Shown: positions 1 through 6,978 of the stretch, in pieces
How positions within the stretch are numbered: position 1 is the stretch's first letter
Layout: every line of letters begins with the position of its first letter
NCBI GenBank assembly: GCA_023458875.1
Contig: JAEWXO010000051.1
Location: 1-64,000 of the forward strand
From: Bacillota bacterium
GTDB lineage: Bacteria > Bacillota > Clostridia > Oscillospirales > Ruminococcaceae
Direction: 5' to 3'
Length of the DNA: 64,000 nucleotides
Program-made: the position numbers and the translations under genes
Notes under the pieces: generated by a model
The model's database searches: none
What the model was told of the DNA's origin: nothing
What the model saw: the letters and a program-made list of their open reading frames with translations, nothing else

Positions 1-1626
1 GATGAGACTCTGCATATGCTTGAACCTGTTCTTACCTACAGGGCACAGATAAATGACGGCACTGATATTACCAAAGCCATATCGGCATTCAGAAGGCTTG
101 AATCAGAGGATCCGTCACTTCATATCATGTGGAATCAGCAGCCGGGGGAAATTCATGTACAGATAATGGGCGAAATTCAGCTTGAGGTACTGAAACGCCT
201 TATGGCTGAACGCTTTCAGATAGATACGGATTTTGTACATGGAAATATTGCATACAGGGAAACGATAGCAAATGCAGTCGAAGGTGTCGGACATTATGAG
301 CCGCTCCGTCATTATGCCGAGGTTCATCTTCTTCTTGAACCGGGTAAACCGGGAAGCGGTGTTCAGTTTTTTTGCGACTGCCGTGAGGACGACCTTGATA
401 AAAACTGGCAGCGTCTTATAATGACAAATCTTCATGAAAAAGTCCATATCGGTGTTCTTACCGGATCTCCGATAACAGATATAAAAATAACACTTATAGC
501 CGGACGTGCACACATAAAGCACACGGAAGGCGGAGATTTCAGACAGGCAACATACAGGGCAGTCCGTCAGGGACTAAGATCCGCAGAAAGTATTCTGCTT
601 GAACCGTTCTACAGCTATGTACTTGAAATCCCAAGCGAATATACAGGCCATGCTATTTCAGACCTTACACGTATGGAGTGTACTTTCTCCACACCTGAAA
701 CAACAGGGGACACAACAACCATATCAGGTAAAGGACCTGTATCCACAATGCGTGACTATCAGACCGAGCTTACCGGTTACTCCAGAGGACAGGGAAAGCT
801 TATGTGCAGCTTAAGCGGATATCAACCATGCCATAATACAGGTGAAATAACAGAGCTTATAAACTACAGCTGTGACAGTGATACAGAAAACTCCTGTGAT
901 TCTGTCTTCTGCTCACACGGTTCTGGATTTGTAGTAAAGTGGGACAAGGTACACGAGTATATGCACATAAACACCGGAATTTTTAAAAAACAGCAGGAAT
1001 GCAATGAAGAACCTCAGCCAAAACAAAAAAATCCTGCCGGAACAGAATTCAGCAGGAATATTGATAATGAAAAAGAACTTATGGACATTTTCGAAAGAAC
1101 CTATGGCAAGGTGAACCTGGAAAAAAAGAAAAACGCTTTCAAATCAAAAAAGGAAGTTCAGACCTTCCGTACATCGTATTCTGCAAAACCTCTGCCGAAA
1201 GGCCCGGAATATCTTCTTGTAGACGGATACAATATAATTTTTGCATGGGATGAGCTGCGTAAAATAGCTGCTACAAACCTTGATCTCGCAAGAAGTATGC
1301 TTATAAATACTCTCTGCAATTATCAGGGTATACGGCAGTGTAATATCATACTTGTATTTGACGCATACAAGGTAAAGGGAAATACAGGTGAAACTGAAAG
1401 GTTTTATAATATAAGCGTTGTATACACTAAAGAAGCGGAAACAGCAGACACATATATCGAAAGAGTTTCACATGACCTGAGTCACGATCATCGTGTACTT
1501 GTTGCAACATCAGACGCTCTTGAACAGATAATCATTCTCGGCAACGGTGCTTTTAGAATATCTGCTGCTGAATTATACGAAGAAATTAAATATGCCGAAA
1601 AATCCATACAGGATTTTATGAAATAA
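1..1626 (+). CDS. TetM/EF-G-like ribosomal GTPase C-terminal part fused to a YacP/Rae1-like NYN nuclease (5' truncated by window)
   Basis: The frame is open from base 1, so the N-terminal GTPase domain lies outside the window. The visible part to about nt 990 matches domains III-V of tetracycline-resistance-type ribosomal protection GTPases: the motifs GEIQLEVLKRLM, a domain IV region, and a LEPFYSYVLEIPSEY segment followed by a domain V-like fold. A charged linker (nt ~990-1190) leads to a YacP-type NYN/PIN domain from about nt 1205. That domain has LLVDGYNII, the acidic ETADTYIERV and the VATSDALEQ motif typical of the family. TetM-like factors bind the ribosomal A site, and B. subtilis Rae1 (YacP) is a ribosome A-site mRNA endonuclease. 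The fusion therefore suggests a translation-linked RNA cleavage or rescue factor, which is inference. Drug resistance cannot be deduced without the N-terminus. It could also be annotated simply as TetM family. Confidence 0.85.
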   Translation, partial: DETLHMLEPVLTYRAQINDGTDITKAISAFRRLESEDPSLHIMWNQQPGEIHVQIMGEIQLEVLKRLMAERFQIDTDFVHGNIAYRETIANAVEGVGHYEPLRHYAEVHLLLEPGKPGSGVQFFCDCREDDLDKNWQRLIMTNLHEKVHIGVLTGSPITDIKITLIAGRAHIKHTEGGDFRQATYRAVRQGLRSAESILLEPFYSYVLEIPSEYTGHAISDLTRMECTFSTPETTGDTTTISGKGPVSTMRDYQTELTGYSRGQGKLMCSLSGYQPCHNTGEITELINYSCDSDTENSCDSVFCSHGSGFVVKWDKVHEYMHINTGIFKKQQECNEEPQPKQKNPAGTEFSRNIDNEKELMDIFERTYGKVNLEKKKNAFKSKKEVQTFRTSYSAKPLPKGPEYLLVDGYNIIFAWDELRKIAATNLDLARSMLINTLCNYQGIRQCNIILVFDAYKVKGNTGETERFYNISVVYTKEAETADTYIERVSHDLSHDHRVLVATSDALEQIIILGNGAFRISAAELYEEIKYAEKSIQDFMK

Positions 1627-1640
1627 TATCAATTCATAAC

Positions 1641-1688
1641 TCAGTCAAAAGTTTTTCAATCATCAATTTTAATATTACTTATTTTCAT
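1641..1688 (-). pseudogene. Decayed 5' end of a SAM-dependent methyltransferase gene (copy 1)
   Basis: Read on the minus strand from an ATG at 1686-1688, the sequence translates MKISNIKIDD, stop, KTFD, stop. It aligns codon for codon with the better preserved fragment at 5541-5642 (MKISNSKIDDGKAFDWG), with GGA and TGG codons turned into TGA. Both resemble the N-terminus of class I methyltransferases that begin with a KAFDWG..S..YAKYRD motif. It is too short to make a product. Together with the second copy it brackets the 1.8-5.3 kb cassette. The rest of the 1627-1872 gap holds only the promoter described next and AT-rich sequence. Confidence 0.6.
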
Positions 1689-1778
1689 TATCACCATTTT
1701 TATGAAATTACATAGCTTTAACAGTAGTGGGATATGAATTGTATTTAAGTTATTTTTTTTATTATTTTAATTATGATA

Positions 1779-1807
1779 TTGACAAAAAAAAAGAAATATT
1801 GTATAAT
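1779..1807 (+). promoter_or_regulatory. Strong sigma-A type promoter of the secreted-protein/ABC cassette
   Basis: A perfect TTGACA (1779-1784) is separated by exactly 17 bp from a perfect TATAAT (1802-1807). The expected start near 1814 would leave a leader of about 60 nt before the gene at 1873, which has an AAGGAG-type ribosome site (about 1860-1865). This is the closest match to consensus in the window and implies high constitutive expression unless a repressor acts. Confidence 0.85.
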
Positions 1808-1872
1808 ATGTAATATCAGCTGATAATTTACATGTTAATTACTAAATAATTTATTTAAAAAGGAGTTTTAAA

Positions 1873-2301
1873 ATGAAAATAAAGAAGAAAATATCTTTAA
1901 TTATCGCTTGCATGACACTAGCATCATCATTAAGTATAATTAGCGTCAGTGCGATAAATAGTTCCAGTCAATTTGGATTAAATTATTGGAAAGATAATGG
2001 TAGAACATCTACAGATACTGATTCGAACGGTAATAAATCCTATCACTATACATACTGTCAAAAAAATGGTTCAGGTGATACCAATTATATAGTAAATTCA
2101 GAAGGACACTTTTATAGGACTGATGGAAAAGATACTTGGGGATATTCGAGGGCTATCTGGTATGATAGTAAAGGCCGGAGTAAAGTAGATAGTTCCAGAC
2201 AGTGGGGTTTTAATTATAAGGATTCATATGCGACAGTAACCAGTGGTTGGGGAATTCCATCTGGTTATTATGCTGAAACATATCATGGAACAGAAGTTTA
2301 A
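1873..2301 (+). CDS. Small secreted protein, bacteriocin-like candidate
   Basis: A 142-residue protein with a Sec signal peptide: basic MKIKKK, a hydrophobic core, and a V-S-A signal peptidase site predicted after residue 27. The mature part of about 115 residues is rich in Gly, Ser, Asn, Tyr and Trp, has one cysteine (in YTYCQKNG) and contains two related motifs, FGLNYWK near its start and WGFNYKD near residue 110. I do not recognise a family with certainty. Composition and context (strong promoter, MacB-like ABC system directly downstream) resemble lactococcin 972-type bacteriocin loci, but the lactococcin 972 signature is not clear. A lipobox-like IIAC at residues 10-13 exists, but cleavage there would leave a second hydrophobic run, so I favour Sec cleavage. 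It could also be a secreted signal or a stress-response protein. Confidence 0.6.
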   Translation: MKIKKKISLIIACMTLASSLSIISVSAINSSSQFGLNYWKDNGRTSTDTDSNGNKSYHYTYCQKNGSGDTNYIVNSEGHFYRTDGKDTWGYSRAIWYDSKGRSKVDSSRQWGFNYKDSYATVTSGWGIPSGYYAETYHGTEV

Positions 2302-2312
2302 TTAAATATTAA

Positions 2313-2342
2313 AAATGCTGTAGTAACTTCTCTGCAGCATTT
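2313..2342 (+). terminator. Hairpin between the secreted-protein gene and the permease genes
   Basis: A perfect 8-bp inverted repeat, AAATGCTG (2313-2320) and CAGCATTT (2335-2342), is followed by a weakly T-rich run. It probably acts as an attenuator or partial terminator, so that the first gene is expressed well above the transporter genes. Confidence 0.6.
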
Positions 2343-2379
2343 CTGTTTATTGATTATTTCTATAATTTAAATAAAGAAA

Positions 2380-3396
2380 GTGATTAAAATAAAAATAATA
2401 AAAAAACATAAAAACGATATATTACTGTCAATAGCATTATTGTTCTTTTCATTTCTTATAAATTACCTGGCTTTTCACGCATATAATCTTTACTATATTG
2501 ATACTAATACAAATTTCAGTCATAAAAGCATTTCATTTTCTATTTTATCCGATAAGGAAAAAACAAATTTAATAAGTCGGAACATACTTTGCCCGGATAA
2601 TATAACGGATAAAATCTCATTTTATAAGTCATATAGTAAAATAAGCCCTTCTTTATATGGCGTTATTCGTACAAATCACTCTCTTGATATTATATCAGGT
2701 AATGATTTTACAGAGTCTGATTTACTCACCGGAAATTCACATCTTGCATTAGCAGGAAAAGATGCAGGAAAAATAAATGATATTGAAAATATTCGTTTAA
2801 ATAACAACGTTTATAAGATAAAAGGAATATTTGAAGACAATAAAAAGCCTTCAAATAATTTCACGATATATATTTCAGAATCCTCAGATGAAATATTGTG
2901 TGATGATTTATTTATTTTAGACGGAAAGAAAAGCAAAGAAATTGAAAAAGCTTTTGAACTTATAAGCGATTCTCTATCACAGAACGGTTATCTTGCAAAG
3001 AGAATAGTTCTCGATAAAATCAATCCTTCTAATTTCATTCGTTTTCAAGCACCATTAGTTGTTATATATTTTTTTACTGTATTAATTCTTATATTTTTAA
3101 ATTTTATTATGTCAGTATTCTGGCTGTTTTCAAATCAACGTGAAATAGCTGTATTAAGGCTGGTAGGAAGAAAATCTTCCGGAAAAATTCTAAAACGATA
3201 TATTATATATACATTTATATCAAACGTTATAGGTACACTTATTTCATTTACTCTGTACAGAGACACTGAACTTTTCTGGGTATGCATAGTATCAATATTA
3301 ATAATGGAATTACTTGAATTAGTATCACTGTTACTTGGTCTTGCTTACTTTAAAATCAAAGATGCAAAATACCTTCTGGAGATTGATTATGAATAA
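2380..3396 (+). CDS. MacB/FtsX-type ABC permease subunit (first of two)
   Basis: A 338-residue membrane protein starting at GTG with a weak AAAGAAAG ribosome site. The topology is one N-terminal segment (about residues 13-35), a large extracytoplasmic domain (about 40-225), then three membrane segments (about 228-250, 268-290, 295-320). This 1+3 layout is that of FtsX/MacB-like permeases of type VII ABC systems. The cytoplasmic loop after the second segment carries NQREIAVLRLVGRKSSGKI, a typical FtsX-domain sequence. It overlaps the next permease gene by 8 bp and precedes the ATPase, so the three form one transporter. In related loci such transporters give self-protection from, or release of, a secreted peptide; that role here is inferred from position. 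Confidence 0.75.
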   Translation: MIKIKIIKKHKNDILLSIALLFFSFLINYLAFHAYNLYYIDTNTNFSHKSISFSILSDKEKTNLISRNILCPDNITDKISFYKSYSKISPSLYGVIRTNHSLDIISGNDFTESDLLTGNSHLALAGKDAGKINDIENIRLNNNVYKIKGIFEDNKKPSNNFTIYISESSDEILCDDLFILDGKKSKEIEKAFELISDSLSQNGYLAKRIVLDKINPSNFIRFQAPLVVIYFFTVLILIFLNFIMSVFWLFSNQREIAVLRLVGRKSSGKILKRYIIYTFISNVIGTLISFTLYRDTELFWVCIVSILIMELLELVSLLLGLAYFKIKDAKYLLEIDYE

Positions 3397-4672
3397 AATA
3401 AAAAATGAAATATTATTCTTTTTCAGCAGGAAATTTTTATTTTCCCAGCTGATTGTAATACAGCTTGTCATATGTTTTACAATATGCATGTTTTCTATAT
3501 GTTTTCAGGATAATTCAAAAGCAGGTACAAAAAAGTTCAATACAAAATATAATGAAAAAAAATACTATCAGCTGGCAGATAATTTCATTGGTGAAAATGA
3601 AGATTTTTTAAAATCAGATGATGCATTACAAAAATTAAAATTATTTTATCGGAGATTAAAGTCATCAGATTGTTTTACTTATGCAGAAATATATGAACAA
3701 CCTATATTCTTTAAAGATTTTAAGGGATCAGATATGTTCTACGATGGGTATCAATACGGTAAAATTCGCAAAGACGGTGATATGTCTTCACTAAATGCAC
3801 TATGGTGCGGATATGATGCTGCAGATATTTTTGATTTTGATATTGAATCAGGCTCATGGTTTGATGAAAAAGAAATTAATAAACCATATGTAAGTCAGAT
3901 TCCTGTTGTTTTAGGAAATTCTTATAAAGAATTATACAAGACAGGAGATATTATCTACGGAGATGGAATGACTAACCGCGAAGATAGAAATAATACTTTC
4001 AAAGTTATAGGATTTTTAAAACCCGGAGCCACTGTTGTATCAAGATATCAATTTATTAATCTTGATCACTTCATAATCATGCCTATGAATAATGATCTTA
4101 GTATTCCGGAATCTGAATCCGAAAGAGCATTTATTAAGTATTTTTACCTTATGAAAACATCAGGAGAAATTGTATCTCAGAATAGTGCCGAATATGTTCA
4201 GAAGCATATAAATGATATTTGTCAGGAACTTAATATTCATCCCTATTATAGGGTTATTAACGCCGAAAATCAGCAGGTTAGTTTTGTCTATGCGGATATT
4301 CAGCGATGCAACAGTATACTTGCAGTTATATCTGCCTTACTTATATTATTTGCATGTGTAATACTGACGATATTTGAAATAATAAGTATAAAACAAAATC
4401 TGAAATATTTTTCAATCCTGCTTATATCAGGTTTCAAATATAATGATATATTGAAAATTCTATTCGGACAAACAATTATTTTTCAGCTGGAAGCATTATT
4501 TTTTTCAGTATGTGCATTGATTATCTCATGTAAATTTGTAGATATTCAGATATATTTCAGATGTTTTATTATAGTTATTGCGGTTTCATTTTTTGTCACT
4601 GTAATATCTGTTTTTATATCCTACATAAAGTTTTTAAAATACGATCTTACAGAGTATCTGAGAAAGAGGTAA
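3389..4672 (+). CDS. MacB/FtsX-type ABC permease subunit (second of two)
   Basis: The start chosen is the ATG at 3389, preceded by GGAGA at 3378-3382. An upstream in-frame TTG at 3335 lacks such a site. The 427-residue product has an N-terminal membrane segment (about 13-35), an extracytoplasmic region of roughly 250 residues, then three C-terminal membrane segments, the same 1+3 pattern as its partner. The loop after the second segment (KQNLKYFSILLISGFKYNDI) resembles the FtsX coupling region. It starts inside the stop region of the preceding gene (translational coupling) and ends 4 bp before the ATPase gene. Two different permease halves suggest a heterodimeric MacB-like complex. Confidence 0.72.
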   Translation: MNKIKNEILFFFSRKFLFSQLIVIQLVICFTICMFSICFQDNSKAGTKKFNTKYNEKKYYQLADNFIGENEDFLKSDDALQKLKLFYRRLKSSDCFTYAEIYEQPIFFKDFKGSDMFYDGYQYGKIRKDGDMSSLNALWCGYDAADIFDFDIESGSWFDEKEINKPYVSQIPVVLGNSYKELYKTGDIIYGDGMTNREDRNNTFKVIGFLKPGATVVSRYQFINLDHFIIMPMNNDLSIPESESERAFIKYFYLMKTSGEIVSQNSAEYVQKHINDICQELNIHPYYRVINAENQQVSFVYADIQRCNSILAVISALLILFACVILTIFEIISIKQNLKYFSILLISGFKYNDILKILFGQTIIFQLEALFFSVCALIISCKFVDIQIYFRCFIIVIAVSFFVTVISVFISYIKFLKYDLTEYLRKR

Positions 4673-4676
4673 CTAC

Positions 4677-5312
4677 ATGATAATATTAGAAAACATTGTG
4701 AAAACTTATGGTGCAAAAAATAAATTTGAAGCTTTGAAAAACATTAATATAAATATAAAATCAGGAGAAATGACTGCTGTCATGGGTAGAAGCGGCTGCG
4801 GAAAATCTACACTCATAAATATCCTCGGAGGACTTACTTTATACACATCAGGTAAATATTTATTTGAAAATAATCTTCTTAAAAACAGCAATAATTTCAT
4901 GTGCAACTTCAGAAGAAATAATATAGGTTTTATTGTTCAGAATTATGCTCTTATAAATAACAGAACTGCTTTTGAAAATATAGCCGTTGCTTTAGATCAT
5001 CCGGATAAAAAAAAGATTATGAATATTGCACAGGAACTCGGAATATCAGACATATTGGATAAATTTCCTTCAGAAATGTCAGGAGGAGAATGTCAGCGTA
5101 CAGCCATAGCACGTGCTGTGATAAATAATCCAAAACTTATTCTGGCAGATGAGCCTACAGGTGCTCTTGATACTGAGAACGGAATAACTGTCATGGAAAT
5201 AATCAGAAGCCTTGTTGATAAAGGTACTACTGCTATCATTGTTACACATGATAATCAGATAGCAAATAAATGCGATAAAATTATACATATGAAAGATGGC
5301 ATGATTATTTAG
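4677..5312 (+). CDS. ABC transporter ATPase, LolD/MacB family
   Basis: A 211-residue nucleotide-binding protein with Walker A GRSGCGKST (about residues 37-45), Q-loop VQNYALI, signature MSGGECQR, Walker B LILADEPTGALD and switch histidine VTHD. Length and the EPTGALD sequence place it with the MacB/LolD/FtsE-like ATPases that pair with FtsX-type permeases rather than with import or classical export systems. It lies 4 bp after the second permease gene and closes the cassette. It should drive conformational changes in the two upstream permeases; the substrate is unknown, with the small secreted protein at 1873 the obvious candidate. Confidence 0.88.
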   Translation: MIILENIVKTYGAKNKFEALKNININIKSGEMTAVMGRSGCGKSTLINILGGLTLYTSGKYLFENNLLKNSNNFMCNFRRNNIGFIVQNYALINNRTAFENIAVALDHPDKKKIMNIAQELGISDILDKFPSEMSGGECQRTAIARAVINNPKLILADEPTGALDTENGITVMEIIRSLVDKGTTAIIVTHDNQIANKCDKIIHMKDGMII

Positions 5313-5437
5313 CCTATTTATTTTGATTAATATAACGACTAAAAAGATGTCACCTGCATAGAAAAATATAGCTTTCCATGACTTTTATATATCAGTTTTA
5401 AATTTCTAAAATTCAGAAACCTAATTAGAGTTTGTAA

Positions 5438-5476
5438 AAATCTTTTTATCTGAGGATTATCAAAATAAAAAGATTT
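5438..5476. terminator. Inverted repeat downstream of the ABC cassette
   Basis: AAATCTTTTTAT (5438-5449) and ATAAAAAGATTT (5465-5476) form a 12-bp stem with a 15-nt loop. It lies about 125 bp after the ATPase gene and may end the cassette transcript, although no clear T-run follows. Otherwise the 5313-5540 stretch is AT-rich with nothing recognisable. Confidence 0.4.
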
Positions 5477-5540
5477 CGTGGTGTATCTGGTTTTTTACAA
5501 TAAACAAATCTTCATACAGATCGTATTATGAGAAAAAATA

Positions 5541-5642
5541 TCATTGAACGTCAAACATATCCCTGTATTTCGCATATTGTTTTGAGGTAAGTCCCCAGTC
5601 AAACGCTTTTCCGTCATCGATTTTACTGTTGCTTATTTTCAT
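5541..5642 (-). pseudogene. 5' fragment of a SAM-dependent methyltransferase gene (copy 2)
   Basis: On the minus strand an ATG at 5640-5642 opens a 33-codon frame (MKISNSKIDD, then GKAFDWGLTS, then KQYAKYRDMF) that ends at a TGA at 5541-5543. The motif is the start of a class I methyltransferase family whose members are normally over 200 residues, so only the N-terminal end survives. It is the better preserved partner of the remnant at 1641-1688. Both lie in the same orientation, on either side of the secreted-protein/ABC cassette. Confidence 0.65.
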
Positions 5643-5684
5643 TATTATCATCATTTCATAAAAGATTATATATGTTTTAATCTA

Positions 5685-5718
5685 TTATAGCTCTGCTTTT
5701 AAAAAAGCAGAGCTATAA
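5685..5718 (-). terminator. Long hairpin terminator after the HgdB-like gene
   Basis: TTATAGCTCTGCTTTT (5685-5700) pairs perfectly with AAAAGCAGAGCTATAA (5703-5718) over 16 bp with a 2-nt loop. It sits 19 bp past the stop of the minus-strand gene ending at 5738 and can serve as its terminator. It is palindromic enough to act in either direction. Confidence 0.75.
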
Positions 5719-5737
5719 ATTTTAGTAAATTTTTTGC

Positions 5738-6961
5738 CTATCTCCTTGCATTGGCAAGCATAAGCTTTATTCTGTTCTCCTGGTTTACCTTCGTAGCACC
5801 CGGATCATAGTCTATAGCTACAATATTTGCGTTAGGGAAACTTTCCTTTATAACTCTGGACATGCCCTTTGCAACTATATGATTCGGCAGACATCCGAAC
5901 GGCTGTGCACAGATAATATTTTCTGTTCCGGAAGCAGCAAGAGCGGCCATTTCAGCTGGAATAAGCCAGCCTTCTCCCATTTTTACACCCTGATTTATAT
6001 ATTTATCTGATTCACGTCGCATATGTTCAAAGTCGTGCGGCGGCTCAAATACACCATGTTCTTTTATAATCTTTATCATCTGCTTCTGTTTTCCGTAAAT
6101 AATATCATAGCCAAGCTTAAATGTAAATGTCCCCTTGTTCTTAAAGCCGTATATTTTTCCGTCATTTACGTTATTTATTGCACAGTACAGAACAAAGTCA
6201 AGTAGTGAAGGCATTACTGTTTCACAGCCCTCACTTATCAGAAAGTCCTCAAGATTGTTGTTTGCAAGAGGCGAATATTTTACATATATTTCGCCGACTA
6301 TTCCGACCTTTATCTTTTTTATCTTGTTTCTTTTTATTTTTGCAAAGTCATCGAGTATTTTCTTATATGTCTTTGCTGTTCCTAAGAATTTATTTTTAAT
6401 AAAATTCTCCTGAAGAGTTTTCTCCCACTGTTGAAGAACCCTGTCAGTGTCTCCGGGTATCATTTCGTATGGCCTGCACTGATTGTACAGGAGCATCAGA
6501 AGATCACCGTAAAGCACTGCAAAAAGAAGCTTCATGATTATAGGTACAGTAAGATGGAATCCGCCTTCCTTTTCAAGTCCGCTGAAATTAAGAGAAATAA
6601 CCGGAACCTGAGGATATTTTCCCTTCAGTGCCTTTCTTAAAAGATGAATATAGTTTGAAGCACGACAGCCGCCTCCGGTCTGAGTCAGCATCAGCGCAGT
6701 CGTATCAGGATCATACCTTCCGCTGTTAAGTGCCTCCATAAACTGTCCTATTACGAGCAGTGCCGGATAGCATGTGTCATTGTGAACGTTTTTAAGACCT
6801 TCATCTATAACTGTCTGCGTTGATGTCTGAAGAAGCTCCATTCTATAGCCACAGTTTCTCAAAATGCTTATAATAAGATTAAAATGAATAGGCAGCATGT
6901 CAGGTACAAGTATTGTATGAGTAGCTTTCATACTGTCATTAAAGATAGGATACTTAGGCAA
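5738..6961 (-). CDS. 2-hydroxyacyl-CoA dehydratase (HgdB/DUF2229)-like protein
   Basis: A protein of about 407 residues. I place the start at TTG 6961 because AAGGAG ends 8 bases upstream; the in-frame GTG at 6970 overlaps that site. Cysteines in NDTCYPALL, GGGCRASN and QPFGCLPNH, plus the VGIVGEIYVKYSP and IDYDPGATKVNQENR segments, resemble the iron-sulfur dehydratase/reductase component of the 2-hydroxyglutaryl-CoA dehydratase superfamily and its double-cubane-cluster relatives. It follows the activase gene by 17 bp and must be co-transcribed. In the family, an ATP-driven activase injects a low-potential electron into such a partner. The true substrate is unknown; many paralogues do not act on 2-hydroxyacyl-CoA. 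Confidence 0.75.
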   Translation of the reverse strand: MPKYPIFNDSMKATHTILVPDMLPIHFNLIISILRNCGYRMELLQTSTQTVIDEGLKNVHNDTCYPALLVIGQFMEALNSGRYDPDTTALMLTQTGGGCRASNYIHLLRKALKGKYPQVPVISLNFSGLEKEGGFHLTVPIIMKLLFAVLYGDLLMLLYNQCRPYEMIPGDTDRVLQQWEKTLQENFIKNKFLGTAKTYKKILDDFAKIKRNKIKKIKVGIVGEIYVKYSPLANNNLEDFLISEGCETVMPSLLDFVLYCAINNVNDGKIYGFKNKGTFTFKLGYDIIYGKQKQMIKIIKEHGVFEPPHDFEHMRRESDKYINQGVKMGEGWLIPAEMAALAASGTENIICAQPFGCLPNHIVAKGMSRVIKESFPNANIVAIDYDPGATKVNQENRIKLMLANARR

Positions 6962-6978
6962 ATTTGTCACTCCTTTTA

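Noticed and set aside
1..990. Call as a tetracycline resistance gene.
   Set aside because: The GTPase domain is outside the window and the NYN fusion points to a cellular translation factor; resistance cannot be claimed from this part.
1873..2301. Possible lipoprotein because of IIAC at residues 10-13 of the small secreted protein.
   Set aside because: Cleavage there would leave a second hydrophobic stretch and a good V-S-A signal peptidase site; an ordinary signal peptide fits better.
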